Shown: in pieces, positions 6,470 to 14,703 of the stretch
Position numbering within the stretch: the first letter of the stretch is position 1
How the letters are laid out: every line of letters begins with the position of its first letter
NCBI GenBank assembly: GCA_041639705.1
Contig: JBEQBT010000027.1
Span: 1 to 20,646, forward strand
DNA from: JARDZI01 sp041639705
GTDB taxonomy: Bacteria; Bacillota; Clostridia; Clostridiales; Caloramatoraceae
DNA length: 20,646 nt
Reading direction: 5' to 3'
Notes under the pieces: model-generated
What the model saw: the letters and a program-made list of their open reading frames with translations, nothing else
Told to the model about the DNA's origin: nothing
Databases searched by the model: none
Program-made: the position numbers and the translations under genes

Positions 6470-8281
6470 ATGGCAAAGACTTTAAAAGAAAGAAAAGATG
6501 TAGATCAACAACTTACCTGGGATCTATCCGCCATATACAAAACAGAGGAGGAGTATAATTCTGCTGTAAGCAAAGCCCAGAAATTGACTGGTGAAATTGA
6601 AACCAGCTACAAGGGAAAGCTTAATTCTCCAAATGTTATAAACGAATGTCTGGATAAAATTAAAGAAATAACACAAGTTATAACCCTTACAGCAACCTAT
6701 GCACATTTGGCAGTTTCTGTTGACCAGACCAATGTGGAAAATCAGACTAGATATATGACGCTTATGAACATATTATCAAACCTTCAGAGCAGATTAAGCT
6801 TTGTAAGGAGCGAAATTATTGAGGCAGATGAAAAAATAATAGAGCAGGCTGTTGAAAAATCCAGTAAAAACACCAACTATTTAAAAGAAATTATGAGATT
6901 TAAACCCCATGCACTGCATCCGGAGGTCGAGAAGACTCTATCTGCATTGTCAGAAACTTTTGAATCTCCAGAAACCATATATAACAGAGCAAAGCTTTCT
7001 GATATGGATTTCAAAACCTTCACAGTAGAGGGAAAGGAATATCCTCTTAGCTTTGTTCTATTTGAAAATGAATGGGAGTATGAAAGGGATATTAAAATCA
7101 GAAGAGCTGCATTCAATGCATTTTCTACTAAGCTAGGAGAATACCAACATACTGTTGCAGCTGCCTACCAGACTCAGATCCAAAAAGAAAAGACTCTTGC
7201 AAATCTTAGGGGCTTTGATTCTGTTATAGACAGCCTTTTATTTGACCAGGAAGTAGACAGGACTCTATATGACAGACAGATAGATATAATAATGGAAAAA
7301 CTGGCGCCGCATATGAGAAAATATGTAAAGCTTCTTCAGAAGATTCATAAATTAGATGAAATGACCTTTGCAGATTTGAAGCTGGTGGTAGACCCAAGCT
7401 ATGAGCCTTCAATAACTGTTGAGGAATCAAAAAAATATACACTTGCAGCGCTTTCAGTACTGGGTGAGGATTATTCAGAGATGGTTAAGAGGGCATATGC
7501 TGAAAGATGGATTGATTTTGTTCAAAATAAGGGAAAATCAACAGGGGCATTTTGTTCAAGTCCATATGGAAGCCATCCCTACATATTAATTTCCTGGACT
7601 GAAAGAATGAGGGAAGTATTTGTGCTGTCCCATGAGCTTGGACATGCAGGACACTTCCATTTATCCCATCAAAATCAAAATATATTTGATGCAAGACCAT
7701 CTCTGTACTTTATAGAATCACCTTCAACAATGAATGAGATGCTCATGGCAAATTATCTTATGAAAACAAATGATGATCCACGATTTAGAAGATGGGTATT
7801 ATCCTCAATGATAAGCCGTACCTATTATCACAACTTTGTAACCCACCTTCTAGAGGCAGCCTACCAAAGAGAGGTTTATAAAATAATTGATAATGGTGGA
7901 AGCGTACAGGCTCCAATGCTTAATGAAATAAAAAGAGGAGTACTGGAAAGGTTCTGGGGAGATACTGTAAGAATAAATCCTGGAGCAGAGTTAACATGGA
8001 TGAGACAGCCACATTATTACATGGGACTTTATCCATATACCTACAGTGCAGGACTTACTATAGCTACAGAAGTCAGCGGTCGAATTTTAAAGGAAGGACA
8101 GCCTGCAGTAGAGGATTGGAGATCTGTTTTAAAGGCAGGAGGAACCAAGACACCTGTAGAGCTTGCAAAAATGGCAGGGGTAGATATAACTACAGAAAAG
8201 CCACTGCTTAATACAATAGAGCATATAGGAAACATAATTGATGAGATAGTAAAGCTTACAGGAGAGTTAGAGGGTATATAA
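6470..8281 (+). CDS. pepF: Oligoendopeptidase F (M3B zinc metallopeptidase)
   Basis: A cytoplasmic zinc peptidase of 603 residues that degrades medium-sized peptides, of normal length for the family (about 600). The N-terminal half is helical (LTWDLSAIYKTEEEYN at the start is typical). The catalytic domain holds the zinc motif H388-E-L-G-H392 within SHELGHAGHFH, and the third zinc ligand should be a Glu in SPSTMNEML about 25 residues later. The His/Tyr-rich MRQPHYYMGLYPYTYSAGL near residue 510 is the conserved substrate-binding part. AAGGGGGAT a few bases before ATG sets the start. It seems to be monocistronic; the next gene is 133 bases away and separated by a repeat. Confidence 0.95.
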   Translation: MAKTLKERKDVDQQLTWDLSAIYKTEEEYNSAVSKAQKLTGEIETSYKGKLNSPNVINECLDKIKEITQVITLTATYAHLAVSVDQTNVENQTRYMTLMNILSNLQSRLSFVRSEIIEADEKIIEQAVEKSSKNTNYLKEIMRFKPHALHPEVEKTLSALSETFESPETIYNRAKLSDMDFKTFTVEGKEYPLSFVLFENEWEYERDIKIRRAAFNAFSTKLGEYQHTVAAAYQTQIQKEKTLANLRGFDSVIDSLLFDQEVDRTLYDRQIDIIMEKLAPHMRKYVKLLQKIHKLDEMTFADLKLVVDPSYEPSITVEESKKYTLAALSVLGEDYSEMVKRAYAERWIDFVQNKGKSTGAFCSSPYGSHPYILISWTERMREVFVLSHELGHAGHFHLSHQNQNIFDARPSLYFIESPSTMNEMLMANYLMKTNDDPRFRRWVLSSMISRTYYHNFVTHLLEAAYQREVYKIIDNGGSVQAPMLNEIKRGVLERFWGDTVRINPGAELTWMRQPHYYMGLYPYTYSAGLTIATEVSGRILKEGQPAVEDWRSVLKAGGTKTPVELAKMAGVDITTEKPLLNTIEHIGNIIDEIVKLTGELEGI

Positions 8282-8305
8282 GGGACGGTTAATTAATGTC
8301 ACGCA

Positions 8306-8347
8306 CGTAACAAGTAACAAACTTAAACACTCTTGTCACTTGTTATG
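8306..8347. repeat. Inverted repeat, copy 2 of the dispersed family
   Basis: The arms 8306-8319 and 8334-8347 pair with few mismatches. Bases 8312-8341 match the reverse complement of 482-511 at 28 of 30 positions. It starts 25 bases after the pepF stop codon, so it may also act as a transcript end, although no T-tract follows. GGGACGGTT just before it (8282-8290) resembles a motif often seen in clostridial intergenic palindromes. Confidence 0.7.
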
Positions 8348-8413
8348 TACCAAACATATTTTTATCATAAGAACGTTATATTATAAAAATTTTAATTTTG
8401 TGAGGCGGGTAAG

Positions 8414-9166
8414 ATGAATATAATGAAGTATGTCCTTGCTGGGATTCCTTCAATTGTTTTAATATTCCTAGGCATAAGTATTAGACACTTTAAGGCATAC
8501 TGGCTTATTTCCGGTTACAACACAATGTCTGCTGAAAAGAAAAAGAATGTAGACGTTGAGAGTCTAGGCAAAATGATGGGAAACTTTTGCTTAGTTTTAG
8601 CAGGCTTGATGTTTGTTTTTATTTTAGCATTAACTTTTGAGCAAACCACGTTTTCAATAATTACAGCATTGTTGATTGCAGCTGCAATAATATATTTCAT
8701 TATAAAATCCCAAAAGTTTGATGGTAATGCAATGAAAAGCAACGGGAAAATGAAAAAAAGCAGTAAAGTTATAGTTGGTTTAATTGTTGCTTTCCTAGTA
8801 TTAGTATTTATAGGTGTAGGGTTTCTTCTATATAAAAGCAATCAGTCTATCAAATATAATATTTCAGAGGATAGTATTCAAATTGTAAGTTTATATGGAG
8901 AAACAATAAGGTTTAGTGATATAAATAATATTTATATAAGTGACCAAATTCCTAATATAACATTAAGAACAAATGGTTCAGCAGTTGGAAACATGCTAAA
9001 GGGTTATTTTAATGTTGACCAAATTGGGAATGTAAAGCTTTTTATAAACACCAAAATTCCATCTTTTATTTTTATTGAAACAGATAATAAAACGATTATT
9101 CTAAATGACCGAGATAAAGCCAGCACCCAGGAGCTTTACACGAAGTTAGAGAAAATGAAAAAATAG
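8414..9166 (+). CDS. DUF3784 membrane protein with C-terminal PH-like domain
   Basis: A membrane protein of 250 residues. Helices are visible at about 5-24, 52-72, 75-92 and 116-137. The first 95 residues match the DUF3784 pattern: a first helix, then a polar loop with YWLISGYNTMSAEKKKNVDVE, then two helices. Residues about 145-248 form a soluble beta-rich domain (ISEDSIQIVSLYGETIRFSD) like the bacterial PH-type domains found after membrane segments in Firmicutes. The basic loop MKKSSK near residue 112 suggests that side is cytoplasmic. GAGGCGGG lies 5 bases before ATG. Function unknown. The last stop codon overlaps the left end of a repeat element. Confidence 0.8.
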   Translation: MNIMKYVLAGIPSIVLIFLGISIRHFKAYWLISGYNTMSAEKKKNVDVESLGKMMGNFCLVLAGLMFVFILALTFEQTTFSIITALLIAAAIIYFIIKSQKFDGNAMKSNGKMKKSSKVIVGLIVAFLVLVFIGVGFLLYKSNQSIKYNISEDSIQIVSLYGETIRFSDINNIYISDQIPNITLRTNGSAVGNMLKGYFNVDQIGNVKLFINTKIPSFIFIETDNKTIILNDRDKASTQELYTKLEKMKK

Positions 9167-9425
9167 GAGACGCTTACTTAATGTTTTGTACAGAATACAA
9201 CCTCCATTTACAGATAAAAAAACAAAACTGTAATGGAGGTTGTTTGTATTAATTAGGGGATAGGCTAATTTTGTATTTAGGTTCTGTTTAAGAATATTGT
9301 TGATATTTGATACTTGCCTCTGTAAGGGTTAAAAGTGTTCGCCTGCTATTATGCATTATAATCAAAAAGATTCTATATTTAAAACATCTATTAAAAGAGA
9401 AATGAAACATAAAGTAAGCGTCCCT
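9165..9425. mobile_element. MITE-like element, about 260 bp, no transposase
   Basis: The terminal inverted repeats AGGAGACGCTTACTTAATGT.. (9165-9186) and 9405-9425 (reverse complement AGGGACGCTTACTTTATGT..) agree at about 20 of 22 positions. The interior has a strong hairpin and no coding frame. The left end overlaps the stop codon of the upstream gene. The right end is followed by a second imperfect copy of itself. Mobility is inferred from structure only, and no clear target-site duplication is visible. Confidence 0.6.
9197..9244. terminator. Strong hairpin inside the MITE-like element
   Basis: ACAACCTCCATTTACAG (9197-9213) pairs with CTGTAATGGAGGTTGT (9228-9243) with one bulge, across an A-rich loop. 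It is followed by TTGTATT. Placed 30 bases after the stop of the membrane protein gene, it probably ends that transcript. Confidence 0.6.
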
Positions 9426-9461
9426 AGAAATACAAACATTAAGTAACTGCCCTAGAAATAT
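9405..9461 (+). repeat. Imperfect tandem duplication of the element end
   Basis: AAACATAAAGTAAGCGTCCC.. (9405-9432) is repeated as AAACATTAAGTAACTGCCCT.. (9434-9461) with a 29-base period, both ending CTAGAAATA. It suggests a nested or duplicated right end of the MITE-like element. Confidence 0.65.
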
Positions 9462-9527
9462 AAAACTCCAAAAAACAAAGCATTAAAAAGTAAAGTCTAA
9501 TAGATGAAGTAAGAGGGAGGTGCAGCA

Positions 9528-9671
9528 TTGGAAGATATTGATATTGTAGTACGGGCTGTTAATGGGGACAAGGATTCCTTTGCAGAGTTAATACATTTTC
9601 TACTACTGTCCCTTGTCAATGCTGGGCACCCAGTCCATAGAATCTATAGGCAAATTAAATTCTGTTATTAG
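9528..9671 (+). pseudogene. N-terminal relic of an ECF sigma factor
   Basis: The frame starts at TTG with an excellent GAGGGAGGTG site and reads LEDIDIVVRAVNGDKDSFAE, typical of the first helix of sigma-70 region 2 in ECF factors (about 160-180 residues when complete). After about 25 residues the likeness is lost, and the frame ends after 47 codons, leaving no regions 2.2-4. The intact start and ribosome site show a once-functional gene cut by deletion or recombination with the relic on the other strand. A short peptide could still be made, but no function is expected. Confidence 0.65.
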
Positions 9672-9747
9672 TTTCTCTAATTGCTGACATTTCCATATAG
9701 GGGTTTATTATTGCATGCTTACACCAGCTATATATGTCCTGCCAATT
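9603..9747 (-). pseudogene. C-terminal relic of an unidentified minus-strand gene
   Basis: The minus strand reads WQDIYSWCKHAIINPYMEMS, then after an apparent frame change LITEFNLPIDSMDWVPSIDK, then stop. Both pieces have ordinary protein composition and continue naturally if one frameshift is allowed. Stops interrupt the other frames and no start is present. It overlaps the distal part of the sigma factor relic. I do not recognise the family. Confidence 0.35.
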
Positions 9748-9809
9748 TTATCTGTGTTGTCAAAAATATTATAAACAGGATAATTACAATTAATAAATCA
9801 TTTAATGTA

Positions 9810-9841
9810 TTGACTTATTAAAACAAATAAATTAATATAAT
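9810..9841 (+). promoter_or_regulatory. Promoter of the GntR regulator gene
   Basis: TTGACT (9810-9815) is followed by TAATAT after 17 bases (9833-9838), overlapping a TATAAT at 9836-9841. It is the best hexamer pair in the region and lies about 90 bases before the regulator gene. Confidence 0.6.
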
Positions 9842-9842
9842 T

Positions 9843-9895
9843 ATAAGTGGATATATCAACATAACAACATAGCGACATAACAACATATCCAACTT
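9843..9895. promoter_or_regulatory. Operator-like repeats in the GntR leader
   Basis: An imperfect inverted repeat (ATAAGTGGATAT and ATATCCAACTTAT) encloses two exact direct copies of ACATAACAACAT (9859-9870 and 9875-9886) spaced 16 bases apart. Lying just after the promoter and before the regulator start, it is a likely autoregulatory site. The binding protein is inferred. Confidence 0.45.
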
Positions 9896-9927
9896 ATTGT
9901 AAAATAAAGGAATTAAGGGGTAAGGGT

Positions 9928-10662
9928 ATGGAACAGTTTAATTTAATGATGCCTAAGTATTACATAATCAAAAACAGAATAATTGACATGATTAATAGTG
10001 AAGAAGTTAGTGAAGATGGAATCATTCCTAGCGAAAGAGATTTAATGACAAGATTTAATGTAAGCAGAATCACAGTAAAAAGAGCAATTGACGAATTGGT
10101 TAATGAGGGGTACTTATATAGAATTCAAGGAAAAGGTACCTTCATAAAATCTGATGAGGGAAACCATGACCTTGTTTCTTTAATGAGCTGTACTGAAGAC
10201 ATATTAAGAATGGGAATGACACCATCTAAAAAGCTAATTTACCATTCAGTTCAAGAAGCTGATGTAATTCGTATTAAAAGGCTTCAACTGATTAAGGGCG
10301 ATAGGGTTCTAGAGCTGAAAAGAGTCTATTATGCAGACAATGAACCATTAAACTATACTACCACCTATCTACCATGTAAAATATTTCCGGGGATTGAAAA
10401 TTATGATTTTGGCAAGGAATCAGTTTATGAAGTTATTGAAAATAAATATGGTGTAAAAATTACAAAAACACAAAGAACCCTCGAAGCTGTTTTAGCAATA
10501 GATGATGTTGCAGATTATCTAGAATTAGATCAAAAAGAGCCTGTTATATTATTTAGAGCTATAACCTTGGGAGTTACTAATGGAAAGGAAATACCAATTG
10601 AAACCTTTAAGAGTTATTATAGGACGGATAGATTTAAATTTTATATAAACCAGATTAAATAA
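9928..10662 (+). CDS. GntR-family regulator, HutC subfamily (UTRA domain)
   Basis: A transcription factor of 244 residues. The winged helix-turn-helix covers about residues 10-78, with the family signature IPSERDLMTRFNVSRITVKR and the wing GYLYRIQGKGTFI. The rest is a UTRA effector domain (about 95-238) with the typical VLELKRVYYADNEPLNYTTTYLP and a closing IPIETFKSYYRTDRFKF. HutC-type regulators sense small molecules, often sugars or nucleoside-related ligands. It sits directly upstream of a nine-gene transport and catabolism run on the same strand, which is its probable target. AAGGGG before ATG supports the start. The ligand is unknown, but likely an intermediate of the neighbouring pathway. 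Confidence 0.9.
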   Translation: MEQFNLMMPKYYIIKNRIIDMINSEEVSEDGIIPSERDLMTRFNVSRITVKRAIDELVNEGYLYRIQGKGTFIKSDEGNHDLVSLMSCTEDILRMGMTPSKKLIYHSVQEADVIRIKRLQLIKGDRVLELKRVYYADNEPLNYTTTYLPCKIFPGIENYDFGKESVYEVIENKYGVKITKTQRTLEAVLAIDDVADYLELDQKEPVILFRAITLGVTNGKEIPIETFKSYYRTDRFKFYINQIK

Positions 10663-10750
10663 TACTATTTTTACTGATGAAAATGGTACAGGTTTCTCTT
10701 TTCTTTTCTACATATCAAACGGAGAAAACTTTGCTGTTTCAATATAAAAA

Positions 10751-10779
10751 ACAGTGCTTATTTATGACTCAAGCACTGT
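10751..10779. promoter_or_regulatory. Hairpin or operator before the lipoprotein gene
   Basis: ACAGTGCTT and AAGCACTGT form a perfect 9-bp inverted repeat around 11 bases, 33 bases upstream of the start at 10813. It could be a terminator for the regulator gene (A-rich before, ATTTAA after) or an operator. It does not resemble the repeats at 9843-9895. Confidence 0.45.
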
Positions 10780-10812
10780 ATTTAACTACTTAGAAAAAAG
10801 AGGGGGATTAAA

Positions 10813-12006
10813 ATGTCAAAAATCAAGTCATCTAAAAAACTTATTGCAGTTCTTTCCATGTTAATGGTTATTATCCTAACGTTTACTGGTTGCAGTGGTA
10901 AAAGCAGTGATAGTTCAACCAAAAAAGATTTAGGCATTGCTTTACTAACTTCTGCGGCAGGGCCAAACGATAATGGCTACAATGCATCAGCAATCAAGGG
11001 ATTGGAAAAGGTTAAAGCTGATCTGGGTATTGACTACAAGGTAGTTGAATCAACAGATATACCTGGGAGTCTTGCAGAATTGGCTAAAGCAGGGTACAAG
11101 CTTATATTTACACTTGAATATAACTTTGATGCATTAATCAATGGGGTTGGTGGGGGAAAACCAATTGCAGAACAGTATCCAGATACAACCTTTGTTATTT
11201 TTAATGACAATCCAAATGTAAATTCAGATGGAACTGTTAAACATAAGAACGTAATTTCAGTTTTATTTGATGTTCATGAAGCATCATATTTAGCTGGATC
11301 ACTAAGTGTATTAGTGAATGAAAATCAAGAAGTATTGTTTGATGGGGCAAATTACAGTTTTACAAAGGGTGATGAAGGTAGAAAGATTGGATTTTTTGGT
11401 GGTACAAAGTCAAATGGAATTACAGTATTTGGCTATGGATTTGCAGAAGGTATGAATTATGAAGCTAAGAAGCTTGGAGTAAATTACACATATTTAAGTG
11501 ACTATAATGTTGGATTTAGTGATTCAGCTGCAGGTGCAACAAAGGCGAACACATATTTCTCTGAAGGAGCTAATACAATTTTCTCAGTTGCTGGTGCAGT
11601 AGGAGATGGTGTTACATCAAAGGCTAAGGAAGTAAAAAAATTAGCAATTGAAGTAGATGCAAATAAGGATAACAACCAACCAGGCTATGTATTAACAAGT
11701 GTATTGAAAAATACAGAGGTTCCTGTGTATAATATTGCAAAAAATTATAAAAACAATACAATGGGAGAAGTTAATGGAAAGGTAATAAGCTATGACCTTG
11801 CTTCAAAGGCAACTGGAATTACGGATTTATCAGTTATTGAATCAAAGGTACAAGCATCTGGAAAGGCTAAGTGGGAAGAAATAAAGACTGAACTTCAGGA
11901 TATAACAAACAAGATCGCTTCTGGTGAAATTAAAGTAACTAATGCTCAAGCTGGAGAAGCATTTGATAAATCAAGCTTAAGCAATGTAAAAATGCCAAAT
12001 GATTAA
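10813..12006 (+). CDS. BMP/PnrA-family nucleoside-binding lipoprotein
   Basis: The substrate-binding component of an ABC importer, 397 residues. The signal ends in the lipobox FTGC with Cys27, followed by a Ser-rich linker. The binding domain starts near residue 38 with a typical BMP pattern (GPNDNGYNASAIKGLEKVKA), and contains DVHEASYLAGSLS and FGYGFAEGMNYEAKKLG. Characterised family members (PnrA/TmpC, BmpA) bind purine or other nucleosides. The following ATPase and two permeases form the matching transporter. It is somewhat longer than usual (about 350), partly due to an insert near residues 120-140 (NVNSDGTVKHKN) and an extended tail. AGAGGGGGAT before ATG sets the start. The exact nucleoside cannot be told from sequence. 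Confidence 0.9.
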   Translation: MSKIKSSKKLIAVLSMLMVIILTFTGCSGKSSDSSTKKDLGIALLTSAAGPNDNGYNASAIKGLEKVKADLGIDYKVVESTDIPGSLAELAKAGYKLIFTLEYNFDALINGVGGGKPIAEQYPDTTFVIFNDNPNVNSDGTVKHKNVISVLFDVHEASYLAGSLSVLVNENQEVLFDGANYSFTKGDEGRKIGFFGGTKSNGITVFGYGFAEGMNYEAKKLGVNYTYLSDYNVGFSDSAAGATKANTYFSEGANTIFSVAGAVGDGVTSKAKEVKKLAIEVDANKDNNQPGYVLTSVLKNTEVPVYNIAKNYKNNTMGEVNGKVISYDLASKATGITDLSVIESKVQASGKAKWEEIKTELQDITNKIASGEIKVTNAQAGEAFDKSSLSNVKMPND

Positions 12007-12029
12007 TAGCTGATAAAAGAGGAGATAGC

Positions 12030-13613
12030 ATGAATAAGATAGAGACTTTAAATTTAACTAAGAAGTTTGGGAATTTCACTGCAAATGATGATATAAGCAT
12101 ATCCGTTAAAGAAGGAGAAATTACTGCCATAGTAGGCGAAAATGGAGCAGGTAAAACCACCCTTATGAATATGCTGTATGGATTATTACAGCCTACAAGC
12201 GGAGAAATTCGTATTGATGGCAGGGTAGTAAATTTTAAGTCTCCTATAGATGCAATTTCAAATGGGATAGGCATGGTGCACCAACATTTTAAGTTGGTGC
12301 CCAGCCTTACAGTTTTTGAAAATATAATGCTTGGCATTGAAGTTAATAAAAAAGTAAAAATAGGGAAGAAATTTAAACTTAATAGCTTTATAATTGATGA
12401 GAAGAATGAAAGAGAAGAGGTACAAAAGATTATAGATCTATATAAATTTGATTTAAAACCCAATGATAAGGTTGAAAGTATATCTATAGGAGCAAAACAG
12501 AGAATTGAAATACTAAAAATGCTATATAGAAACGTAGATATTTTAATATTTGACGAACCTACGGCGGTGCTTACACCTCAGGAAGTGGACGAGATACTTG
12601 AGAGCTTTAGGGAACTGAAAAAACAGGGTAAAACTATAATCTTAATAACACATAAGCTAAGGGAAGTAATGGAAGTTAGTGATAATGTCATTGTTATAAA
12701 GCGAGGTAAGGTAGTAGGAGAGAAAAGAACTAAGGATACATCCAGTGAAGAATTAGCCAATATGATGGTAGGAAGAGATATCTTAATAAATGTAAATATG
12801 GATAGAAATAAAAAAGAAGGAATACCTGTCGTTTATGAGCTCAAAAAAATTTCTACAGAGTCCTGCCCTGGCAAAAAGTGCCTGGATGGAATAAGCTTTA
12901 AAATACATGAAAGTGAGATATTAGGAATAGCCGGGGTAGAAGGAAATGGTCAAAGTGAACTTGTTAAGGTCATTACTGGCTTGATGGAATCCACAGAGGG
13001 AGAAATTTTTATTAATGGCAAAAAAATTACTAATGAATGGCCAAAGGAAATTAGGAAATCGGGAATAGGTATTATACCTGAAGACAGATATGCACAGGGA
13101 TTATGCATAGATATGAAAATATCTAATAATTTGATAGCTGGTTATCATGATAGAGAAGAATATTCAAGGCATGGCATTATGAAATTTGATCAAATTGAAA
13201 GAAATTCAAATAGTCTTATAGATAAATATGATATAAGGGTTGCAGATAGGAATGGCAATGTTTCTCAATTATCAGGGGGTAATGCACAGAAGGTTATAAT
13301 TGCAAGAGAATTTGAGTCAGATCCAAGTCTTTTAATTGCTTCTCAGCCTACTAGAGGGGTGGATATAGGGTCGATAGAATTCATTCACAATAAAATATTG
13401 GAACTGAAAAAGAGAAAAAAAGCAATTTTATTAATATCTAGCGAGTTGTCAGAGATAATGAATTTAAGTGACCAGATTGCAGTTATGTACAAAGGAAAAA
13501 TAATTGATATTGTTGATGCAGAAAAGACAACGGCTTCTGAATTAGGTTTGCTTATGGCAGGAATTAAAAAGAATGAAGAATTAGGCAAGGGGGTTAGCAA
13601 TGAAGCTATTTAA
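12030..13613 (+). CDS. Nucleoside ABC importer, duplicated ATPase subunit
   Basis: A tandem ATPase of 527 residues, the normal form for BMP-type and ribose-type importers. Domain one has the Walker A GENGAGKTT (36-44), a weak signature SIGAKQR and the Walker B ILIFDEPTAVLTP. Domain two has a degenerate Walker A (GVEGNGQSELVKV, lacking GKT), a good signature LSGGNAQKVIIARE and LLIASQPTRGVDIG, where Gln replaces the Walker B Glu region as is usual in this group. One competent and one degenerate site are therefore expected and not damage. It starts 23 bases after the lipoprotein gene with AGAGGAG and overlaps the next gene by 14 bases, indicating translational coupling. Confidence 0.93.
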   Translation: MNKIETLNLTKKFGNFTANDDISISVKEGEITAIVGENGAGKTTLMNMLYGLLQPTSGEIRIDGRVVNFKSPIDAISNGIGMVHQHFKLVPSLTVFENIMLGIEVNKKVKIGKKFKLNSFIIDEKNEREEVQKIIDLYKFDLKPNDKVESISIGAKQRIEILKMLYRNVDILIFDEPTAVLTPQEVDEILESFRELKKQGKTIILITHKLREVMEVSDNVIVIKRGKVVGEKRTKDTSSEELANMMVGRDILINVNMDRNKKEGIPVVYELKKISTESCPGKKCLDGISFKIHESEILGIAGVEGNGQSELVKVITGLMESTEGEIFINGKKITNEWPKEIRKSGIGIIPEDRYAQGLCIDMKISNNLIAGYHDREEYSRHGIMKFDQIERNSNSLIDKYDIRVADRNGNVSQLSGGNAQKVIIAREFESDPSLLIASQPTRGVDIGSIEFIHNKILELKKRKKAILLISSELSEIMNLSDQIAVMYKGKIIDIVDAEKTTASELGLLMAGIKKNEELGKGVSNEAI

Positions 13614-14703
13614 TAATAAATATAAAATGATAATTGGAACATTAATCCCAATACTTGCTGCTTTTACTTTAGGTGCTGTAATGATAATTTCAATAGGGGA
13701 AGATCCATTATTAACCTATAGAATAATGATTGAAAAATCACTATTTACTGTTCCGGGCATATTAAAAACATTACACTTTGCTTCACCCTTGATATTGACA
13801 GGGTTAGCTATAGCTATTTCATTTAAAGCAAATATTTTTAACATGGGTGTTGAAGGAGGAGCAGTATTAGGTGGTTTTTTTGCTGGGGTGGTTGGATTTT
13901 CAATACAAGGTCTGCCACCTATAGCACACATTTCTCTTAGTCTGCTGACTGGAATCTTAGTGGGTATGCTGTTTGCACTAATACCGGCAGTGCTTAAGGC
14001 TTATTTTAAAGTAGATGTAATGGTAGTAACATTGATGTTAAATTATGTTGTTGTAGAACTAGTGAAATATTTAGCTCAGGGAGTATTTAGAGACCCTACA
14101 TCAGGTTATGTATCCACATATGCAATTTCAAAAAGCGCTATGTTCAACAAATTGTTCGGCACCGATATAACTGGCTTCTTTTTTATTGCATTGTTAGTAT
14201 TTTTCATACTATATATAGTATTTAAAAAGACAAAGCTAGGTTATGAGATAACTGCAATTGGTAAGAATTCAGAGTTTGCTGAGGCAATGGGTATGAAGGT
14301 AAGTACAAATATTATAAAGATTATGCTTATAAGTGGTGCTTTAAGTGGTTTAGCTGGTGCTGGATATTTAATGAGTGAAAAATATAGATTTGCTTTGGAT
14401 TTTTCAGGAAACCCAGGCCTAGGTTGGGATGGAATGCTTATAGCTTTATTAGGAAATCATAGTCCAATTGGGGTGCTAATTGCTGCAATATTCTATGCAG
14501 CTCTAAAAACAGGCAGTGAGTATATAGGAATATATACAAATGTACCAAAGGATATTGTTGCAATTATACAAGGATTATTGATTCTATTCCTATCAGCAAA
14601 ATTCATTAATGATAGATTAAATATTATGGGGTTGATTAAAAACAAATTAATTAAGAAAAAACCAGTGAATATAGATTTAAAGGATATTGGAGGGAAGAAA
14701 TAA
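13600..14703 (+). CDS. Nucleoside ABC importer, permease subunit 1
   Basis: An inner-membrane permease of 367 residues with about ten hydrophobic helices (BPD_transp_2 type, as in YufP/NupB). FKANIFNMGVEGGAVLGGFFAG near residues 70-92 is the family core, and ELVKYL and MGMKVSTNIIKIMLISGALSGLAGAGY later contain the EAMGM cytoplasmic loop that contacts the ATPase. Its start lies inside the end of the ATPase gene, and its stop overlaps the next start by one base (TAATG). With the second permease it should form a heterodimer channel for the nucleoside. Confidence 0.93.
   Translation: MKLFNNKYKMIIGTLIPILAAFTLGAVMIISIGEDPLLTYRIMIEKSLFTVPGILKTLHFASPLILTGLAIAISFKANIFNMGVEGGAVLGGFFAGVVGFSIQGLPPIAHISLSLLTGILVGMLFALIPAVLKAYFKVDVMVVTLMLNYVVVELVKYLAQGVFRDPTSGYVSTYAISKSAMFNKLFGTDITGFFFIALLVFFILYIVFKKTKLGYEITAIGKNSEFAEAMGMKVSTNIIKIMLISGALSGLAGAGYLMSEKYRFALDFSGNPGLGWDGMLIALLGNHSPIGVLIAAIFYAALKTGSEYIGIYTNVPKDIVAIIQGLLILFLSAKFINDRLNIMGLIKNKLIKKKPVNIDLKDIGGKK

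Noticed and set aside
11939..12463. A 174-codon open frame on the minus strand
   Set aside because: It is antisense to the well-supported ATPase gene, has a Ser/Phe/Leu-rich shadow composition and no ribosome site.
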